Below, in pieces: positions 14,299 to 17,528 of a stretch of 17,528 bases of DNA. Each line of letters starts with the position of its first letter. Position 1 is the stretch's first letter. The notes below the pieces were generated by a model. It had not been told where the DNA came from. It made no database searches and saw only the letters and a program-made list of their open reading frames with translations. This stretch comes from Phelpsiimicrobium sp043802125. Its GTDB lineage: Bacteria; Omnitrophota; Gorgyraeia; Velamenicoccales; Velamenicoccaceae. The DNA is taken from contig JAZDLG010000041.1 of assembly GCA_043802125.1 (NCBI GenBank), positions 1-17,528 of the forward strand, written 5' to 3'. Position numbers and translations under genes: made by a program.

Positions 14299-15060
14299 TT
14301 ACTCCTGTGTCAAATCATCCGGGATCAATTCATCCGGAATGTCAAAATTCGCGTAAACGTGCTGGACGTCTTCGTGTTCTTCAAGCGCGTCCATAAGTGA
14401 CAAAATGGATGTTGCCTGAGCTTTATCCGTTATTTTGATGGTCGTTGACGGCAACATCGTTATTTCAGCCGACTGCATGGGGATCTTCTTGGCTTCAATG
14501 GCCGATTTTACCGTATCCAGATCTGTAGGCTGAGTAATTATCTCGTAGACTTTCGGGTCTTCGGTCTTAAGGTCTTCGGCCCCGGCATCTAGGGCGATAG
14601 TCATAAGCTTATCTTCTTCCACGGCGCTTTTTTCAACTACAATATAGCCTTTTTTCTGGAATAAGAAACTAACTGCTCCGGTTGAAGCCATGTTGGCGCC
14701 CCTTTTTGACATTAGGTTGCGCAGCTCAGCGGTTGTCCTGTTCTTATTGTCCGTGACAATGTCTATTATGAGCGCGATGCCGGCAGGGCCGTAGCCTTCA
14801 TAGGTTATCTCTTCGTAGGTTATACCCGGAAGTTCGCCCGTGCCTCTCTTTATGGCTTTGTCAATGTTATCCGAAGGCATGTTTGATTCTTTAGCTTTAC
14901 CTATGGCGGTTCTAAGCCGGATATTGGTTTCTGTGTTGCCGCCTCCTGAACGCGCCGCAGAGGTCAGTTCTTTTATCAATTTCGTAAAAAGCTGCCCGCG
15001 CTTTGCGTCAATCGCGGCTTTTTTGTGTTTGATGCTTGCCCATTTTGAATGACCAGACAT
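14299..15060 (-). CDS. yebC: YebC/PmpR/TACO1 family protein
   Basis: Conserved cytosolic protein, described in different bacteria as a DNA-binding transcriptional regulator and more recently as a translation factor easing ribosome stalling; mitochondrial TACO1 is a homologue. 253 aa, normal length. The diagnostic N-terminus is MSGHSKWASIKHKKAAIDAK, and GYGPAGIALIIDIVTDN follows mid-protein; the C-terminal domain is acidic. AAAGGGG seven bases upstream supports the start. It lies 37 bases after rnpB with no visible terminator between them, so readthrough from rnpB may contribute to its transcription. First gene of yebC-ruvC-ruvA. Confidence 0.96.
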   Translation of the reverse strand: MSGHSKWASIKHKKAAIDAKRGQLFTKLIKELTSAARSGGGNTETNIRLRTAIGKAKESNMPSDNIDKAIKRGTGELPGITYEEITYEGYGPAGIALIIDIVTDNKNRTTAELRNLMSKRGANMASTGAVSFLFQKKGYIVVEKSAVEEDKLMTIALDAGAEDLKTEDPKVYEIITQPTDLDTVKSAIEAKKIPMQSAEITMLPSTTIKITDKAQATSILSLMDALEEHEDVQHVYANFDIPDELIPDDLTQE

Positions 15061-15097
15061 GTGAAGCCCCTTTCGTTTTATTTTTTGATATCAATTT

Positions 15098-15477
15098 CCA
15101 AAATAGACGTATAAGCCGAGTTCTGTGTCCTCGCTGCTTCGCAAGCGAAACAGCAAGGATGATAGCTATTTGACTCGACCCGCGGATTGCTCCGCGGGCT
15201 CTAGCAGCCAACCCTCCCTGACATTTCAGACGGACCGCCCTATTCCAGAGCTATTTAATAAATAACGCTGGATGTCAGGGACTACTTAGCATTGCTCTAC
15301 GCAGAGATTGCCGCGTTTCACCCTCCCGAATTTCGGGGAGACTCGTCTCTGTGGCTCTTTTCCTCCCTTGAAGGTAAACCTTCAAAGTGGCGGTTATTAT
15401 CCGCTGCGCTGTCCTTTAGAGCTCGGACTTTCCTCCCGCGCGTTTAACGCTACGGGCAGCTATCCCGCCTATTTTGG
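15098..15477 (-). ncRNA. rnpB: RNase P RNA, bacterial class A
   Basis: Catalytic RNA that removes tRNA 5' leaders. On the minus strand the conserved GAGGAAAGTCCGAGCTC (CR-I) occurs near the 5' end, GGGTGAAACGCGGCAATC in the middle, a GGAGGGTTGGCTGCTAGAGCC segment matching the L15 region that binds the tRNA 3' end, and ACAGAACTCGGCTTATA (CR-V) at the 3' end. The ends are set by P1: the 11 bases at 15477-15467 pair with 15108-15098 with one G-U. About 380 nt. No U-tract terminator follows; a candidate upstream promoter would lie within the end of the RNase H gene. Confidence 0.97.
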
Positions 15478-15491
15478 AGTTATTTATTGTG

Positions 15492-15965
15492 TTACGCAAA
15501 ACCAACGGAAGCTTCTTTGCCCACGGAACTGATTGTGGGCTTAAAAGAACCTTCCATTACTTTTGCGTTATTCAACAGGTGTTTTTTTCTTTTAATCGCT
15601 AGCCGCGCTAATTTATCTGCGCCGCGGTTTTGTTCTCTGGGGATATGCGTTATATTATAATCTTTAAAACCTTTCAGTAAGTTTACGGCCTGCTCAAAGA
15701 GGTTCTTTATGTTCTCGCTTTTGACCCTGTATTCGCCGTTAAGCTGCTTGCAAAGAAGCTCGCTGTCAGAGAAGATCTTGATGTACGCCGCTTTCATGAT
15801 AAGGGCTTCCTGGAGCGCGTAGACAAGCGCCGTATATTCCGCGAAATTATTAGTTTGCTTGCCTATATATTTTGAAATATTTTTTAAAGTCACGTTTCCG
15901 CTTGAGAAGATCACCCCTATGCCTGAATCTCCCGGGTTACCTATGGAAGAACCATCTATGTAAAT
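15492..15965 (-). CDS. rnhA: RNase HI-family protein, apparently with a non-canonical start codon
   Basis: RNase H-fold nuclease, predicted to cut RNA in RNA-DNA hybrids. Four carboxylates expected for RNase HI are visible: Asp in YIDGSSIGNPGDSGIG, Glu in NNFAEYTAL, Asp in IFSDSELL and the C-terminal Asp in REQNRGADKLARLA. The first canonical start codon in frame is a GTG at 15914, but that comes after the DGSSIGNPG strand and would delete the first catalytic Asp. The frame is open upstream until a stop near 16040 and contains no ATG, GTG or TTG. I place the start at ATT 15965, eight bases after AGGA; ATA at 15971 is the alternative. That gives 157 aa. The AGGA overlaps the stop of the upstream zinc-ribbon gene, suggesting reinitiation. 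A lost start codon or base error is the competing explanation. Confidence 0.8.
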   Translation of the reverse strand: MYIDGSSIGNPGDSGIGVIFSSGNVTLKNISKYIGKQTNNFAEYTALVYALQEALIMKAAYIKIFSDSELLCKQLNGEYRVKSENIKNLFEQAVNLLKGFKDYNITHIPREQNRGADKLARLAIKRKKHLLNNAKVMEGSFKPTISSVGKEASVGFA

Positions 15966-15975
15966 ATCTATTGTC

Positions 15976-16707
15976 CTATGACTGGACGTCTTCTTGTAAA
16001 TATAATATCCTCGCGCACGATTCGCAAGTAATGATATTTTCGTGCATCCTTATCTCGTTCTCAACCTGCGGCGGCACGTGCATAAAACATCCGGCGCACG
16101 AGTTATTATCAACTTTTACTATAGCCAGGCCGTCTTTCCCATGAAGGATGTGCTCATAGCGAGCCAGTATTTTATTATCAATTCCGCTTATGAGGATCCG
16201 CCTTTTGCCATCAAGGCCGCCAAGCAGCACCTCTACCTCTTTAGCCCTGTTTATGGCGATGTTCTTTTTTTCGTTGTAAGATTTTTCGTCAGCCTCAAGA
16301 GACTTTTTTTCCTTTTCAACATCGTTTTTCATGGTATCTACATCATCCATGAGCTTTAATATTTCTTCTTCAATGAGGGAGTTGTCGGCTTTTAAGCTTT
16401 CAATTTCCGTCATTTTAGCCTGGTATTCCTTGTTTGTTTTTAACTGGCCCAGCTGGCCTTGGGTTTTTTTAATGTTTTCTTCTTTGGACGCCAAATCGCC
16501 TTCTTTATCTTTTTGTTTCAAGTGAAGTTTCTGCTTGGTCTCTTCAAGGCTTTTCAGGTTCGCTTTTTTAGCGTCAAATTCTCTTGCGAGTTCCTCAAGA
16601 AGCCTCGGATGGCCGGTTTTCTCTTTTGTCAGAGCAAATATTCCTTTGTCAATCTCCTGCAGCTCTATAAGTTTTTTTATCTCCTCTTTTATGTTTAGCG
16701 TTGACAA
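15976..16707 (-). CDS. Coiled-coil C4-type zinc-ribbon protein (COG1579/DUF164 family)
   Basis: About 243 aa. A long charged coiled coil (roughly residues 10-170, rich in Lys/Glu heptads such as EETKQKLHLKQKDKEG) is followed by a C-terminal zinc ribbon: CAGC about 40 residues from the end and CESC near the end, with HVPPQ between, typical of the family. Members are proposed to bind nucleic acid or secretion ATPases; the role here is unknown. Start choice: a TTG at 16707 has GGAG six bases upstream and gives MSTLNIKEEIKKLIELQEID, which matches the family start. The ATG at 16746 (256 aa) begins on the discriminator base of tRNA-Val and has no ribosome-binding site. Frames running further upstream are translations of the tRNA. 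The stop overlaps the RNase H ribosome-binding site. Confidence 0.88.
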   Translation of the reverse strand: MSTLNIKEEIKKLIELQEIDKGIFALTKEKTGHPRLLEELAREFDAKKANLKSLEETKQKLHLKQKDKEGDLASKEENIKKTQGQLGQLKTNKEYQAKMTEIESLKADNSLIEEEILKLMDDVDTMKNDVEKEKKSLEADEKSYNEKKNIAINRAKEVEVLLGGLDGKRRILISGIDNKILARYEHILHGKDGLAIVKVDNNSCAGCFMHVPPQVENEIRMHENIITCESCARILYLQEDVQS

Positions 16708-16745
16708 ATCGCTCTCCAGTTTAGGTAATCGTACACTTTTAATCA

Positions 16746-16819
16746 TGGGCGCAGAAGGACTTGAACCTTCGACCTCTGCCATGTGAGGGCAGCACTCTAA
16801 CCAGCTGAGCTATGCGCCC
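16746..16819 (-). tRNA. tRNA-Val (anticodon CAC)
   Basis: Complete cloverleaf: acceptor GGGCGCA/TGCGCCC, D arm GCTC-AGCTGGTTA-GAGT, anticodon stem CTGCC/GGCAG with loop CTCACAT (anticodon CAC, reads GTG), variable AGGTC, T arm GAAGG-TTCAAGT-CCTTC, discriminator A. CCA is not encoded. Confidence 0.96.
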
Positions 16820-16826
16820 GGAGCTT

Positions 16827-16857
16827 ATGGGCCCACAGGGATTCGAACCCCGGACCA
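16827..16857 (-). repeat. Direct repeat copy A: detached 3' part of the CAT tRNA (putative att site)
   Basis: 31 bases identical to 17001-17031, covering the 3' acceptor strand, discriminator, whole T arm and most of the variable loop of the CAT tRNA. Upstream (minus strand) there is no anticodon arm, D arm or 5' acceptor partner, so it is a fragment, not a gene. Duplication of exactly the 3' half of a tRNA next to an integrase is the usual mark of site-specific integration. Confidence 0.85.
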
Positions 16858-17000
16858 GTCGTTTCTCACTACGTTCGTCGCTCTCCAAAGGGGCTCTGCC
16901 CCTATGGCGTCCGCCATTAAATCATTGGCGGACTGTTACCCCGAGACCGTGGGGAAACTTTTTCCCCACACCCCTATTTGGTCCGGTGTTCTTTAAAATC
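16858..17000 (-). other. 143-bp spacer between tRNA repeats with three hairpins
   Basis: No coding signal. On the minus strand three compact perfect hairpins follow one another: GTGGGGAAA-AAG-TTTCCCCAC (stem 9), GTCCGCCA/TGGCGGAC with a nine-base loop (stem 8), and GGGGC-AGA-GCCCC (stem 5). It is bounded by the two 31-bp tRNA-derived repeats. Possible remnant of an excised or decayed integrated element. Confidence 0.6.
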
Positions 17001-17031
17001 ATGGGCCCACAGGGATTCGAACCCCGGACCA
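17001..17031 (-). repeat. Direct repeat copy B: 3' part of the intact CAT tRNA
   Basis: Perfect 31-base match to 16827-16857, offset 174 bases; flanking bases differ on both sides, which fixes the repeat ends. This copy is inside the complete tRNA gene and includes one base beyond its 3' end. Confidence 0.85.
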
Positions 17032-17075
17032 AGTGATTATGAGTCACCTGCTCTGACCGACTGAGCTATGGGCCC
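17002..17075 (-). tRNA. tRNA with CAT anticodon (elongator Met or Ile2)
   Basis: Complete cloverleaf: acceptor GGGCCCA/TGGGCCC, D arm GCTC-AGTCGGTCA-GAGC, anticodon stem GGTGA/TCACT with loop CTCATAA (CAT), variable TGGTC, T arm CGGGG-TTCGAAT-CCCTG, discriminator A, no encoded CCA. It is not an initiator (no GGG/CCC anticodon stem, paired position 1-72). The CAGGTGACTCATAATCACTTGGTC region resembles E. coli tRNA-Ile2 as much as elongator Met, and the C4-G69 and C5-G68 pairs would suit lysidine modification by TilS, so Ile2 is a real option. Confidence 0.93.
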
Positions 17076-17528
17076 TATCTCTGTAACTTCTCTTTTTTCA
17101 AGCAGTTGTGAGAAGTCAAAAACTTCTTCATTTTCTTTTGTGCGCTCAGGTGTCCAAATAGTGTCCATCTGATTATTTAGGATGGCCACGGCTCGCTGTT
17201 TGTGGTCAGGAGACAAATGACTATATCTAAGTGTCATGTCTAAGGTTTTATGGCCTAACAATTCACGCACAGTGTTAAGATCTACTCCGCTCATGACCAA
17301 CTGGCTCGCAAAGGTGTGCCTGAGGTCATGAAAACGAAAATTTATAATATCAGAAATCTTCGTTGCTGTAAAGAAAGATTTCCTAACATTTGCGTAGGCT
17401 TCGCCCTTGTTGTTGCAGAAAACAAAAGGGCTTTCCGGGTGCTTTCTCACAGCGATCAAAGTCCTTCTCGCAGTCGTATTCATCGGCACTTCGCGCCGTT
17501 CTCCGCTCTTAGACTGACGGATGAAGAT
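17037..17528 (-). CDS. Tyrosine recombinase/phage-type integrase, C-terminal half (5' end outside window)
   Basis: 163 codons, open to the window edge. The frame starts within the catalytic-domain beta hairpin (SKSGERREVPMN, containing the expected Lys). It then has HDLRHTFAS (catalytic His-x-x-Arg), LLGHKTLDMTLRYSHLSP (second His and nucleophile Tyr) and a charged tail. The first catalytic Arg and N-terminal DNA-binding domain lie outside. The GTG at 17489 is internal and not the true start. The visible residues are intact, so the enzyme could be active. Oddly, the reading frame has no stop before the CAT tRNA: its last 12-13 residues (PIAQSVRAGDS) are encoded by the tRNA 5' half, and the TAA is in the anticodon arm. 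It probably belongs to an integrated element extending to the right. Confidence 0.9.
   Translation of the reverse strand: MFIRQSKSGERREVPMNTTARRTLIAVRKHPESPFVFCNNKGEAYANVRKSFFTATKISDIINFRFHDLRHTFASQLVMSGVDLNTVRELLGHKTLDMTLRYSHLSPDHKQRAVAILNNQMDTIWTPERTKENEEVFDFSQLLEKREVTEIGPIAQSVRAGDS

Noticed and set aside
15308..15532. ORF on the plus strand across 15308-15532
   Set aside because: Lies antisense to the RNase P RNA; no ribosome-binding site and atypical composition.
16708..16782. N-terminal extension MAEVEGSSPSAP of the zinc-ribbon protein
   Set aside because: It is encoded by the tRNA-Val gene and is not part of the family.
16812..17036. Plus-strand ORF containing GPQGFEPRT twice
   Set aside because: Both repeats are the reverse complement of the tRNA T arm and acceptor stem; this is a well-known false protein produced by translating tRNA genes.
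1..17528. CRISPR arrays, insertion sequences, toxin-antitoxin or defence genes
   Set aside because: Looked for regularly spaced repeats, transposase motifs and small gene pairs on both strands; only the tRNA-derived direct repeats and palindromes listed were found.

Overview
The window is a gene-dense stretch of a bacterial chromosome in which every gene I can support lies on the minus strand; in transcription order it reads from the right edge to the left. The protein set (PlsY, PgsA, signal peptidase I, a periplasmic B12-binding protein with a signal peptide, class A RNase P RNA) points to a free-living or fermentative bacterium with a Gram-negative-like envelope. The compact ATGA-coupled operons, tRNA genes without encoded CCA and lineage-specific small proteins are compatible with Candidatus Omnitrophota (OP3) or a related uncultured lineage. 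That placement is inference from style and content; no marker phylogeny was possible.

Right end (about 15.1-17.5 kb): the C-terminal half of a tyrosine recombinase runs straight into a CAT-anticodon tRNA gene. Then come a 143-bp hairpin-rich spacer and a second, perfect 31-bp copy of the 3' part of that tRNA, which together look like an integration scar or attachment-site pair. Next are tRNA-Val(CAC), a coiled-coil/C4 zinc-ribbon protein (COG1579 type), an RNase HI-family protein that seems to lack any ATG/GTG/TTG start covering its catalytic Asp, and rnpB.

Middle (5.4-15.1 kb): yebC-ruvC-ruvA (junction resolution, no ruvB), then a long operon scpB-pheA-hisC-aroF-tyrA-cmk-lepA-lepB. It contains the first step of the shikimate pathway (DAHP synthase) plus the chorismate-to-Phe/Tyr branch (P-protein, prephenate dehydrogenase, aminotransferase), joined to chromosome segregation, CMP kinase, EF4 and signal peptidase genes. 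Four ATGA stop/start overlaps and other tiny junctions imply translational coupling. A large imperfect palindrome separates lepB from pgsA-plsY (phospholipid synthesis).

Left end (0-4 kb): a lone 111-aa unknown protein sits behind a leader that can form a 12-bp long-range stem. After a strong bidirectional terminator and a REP-like palindrome comes a small-protein operon: a 52-aa zinc-ribbon/membrane protein, a 60-aa unknown, a tandem ACT protein and protein-L-isoaspartate methyltransferase. Last is a cobalamin-riboswitch-controlled B12 uptake operon (btuF-btuC, the latter cut by the window edge). Its expression platform is a terminator hairpin whose stem can extend through the U-tract to just before the btuF start codon.

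No CRISPR array, toxin-antitoxin pair, defence island or obvious new multi-gene system is visible. The best leads are the integrase/tRNA arrangement, the RNase H start, the structured leader and the riboswitch platform.
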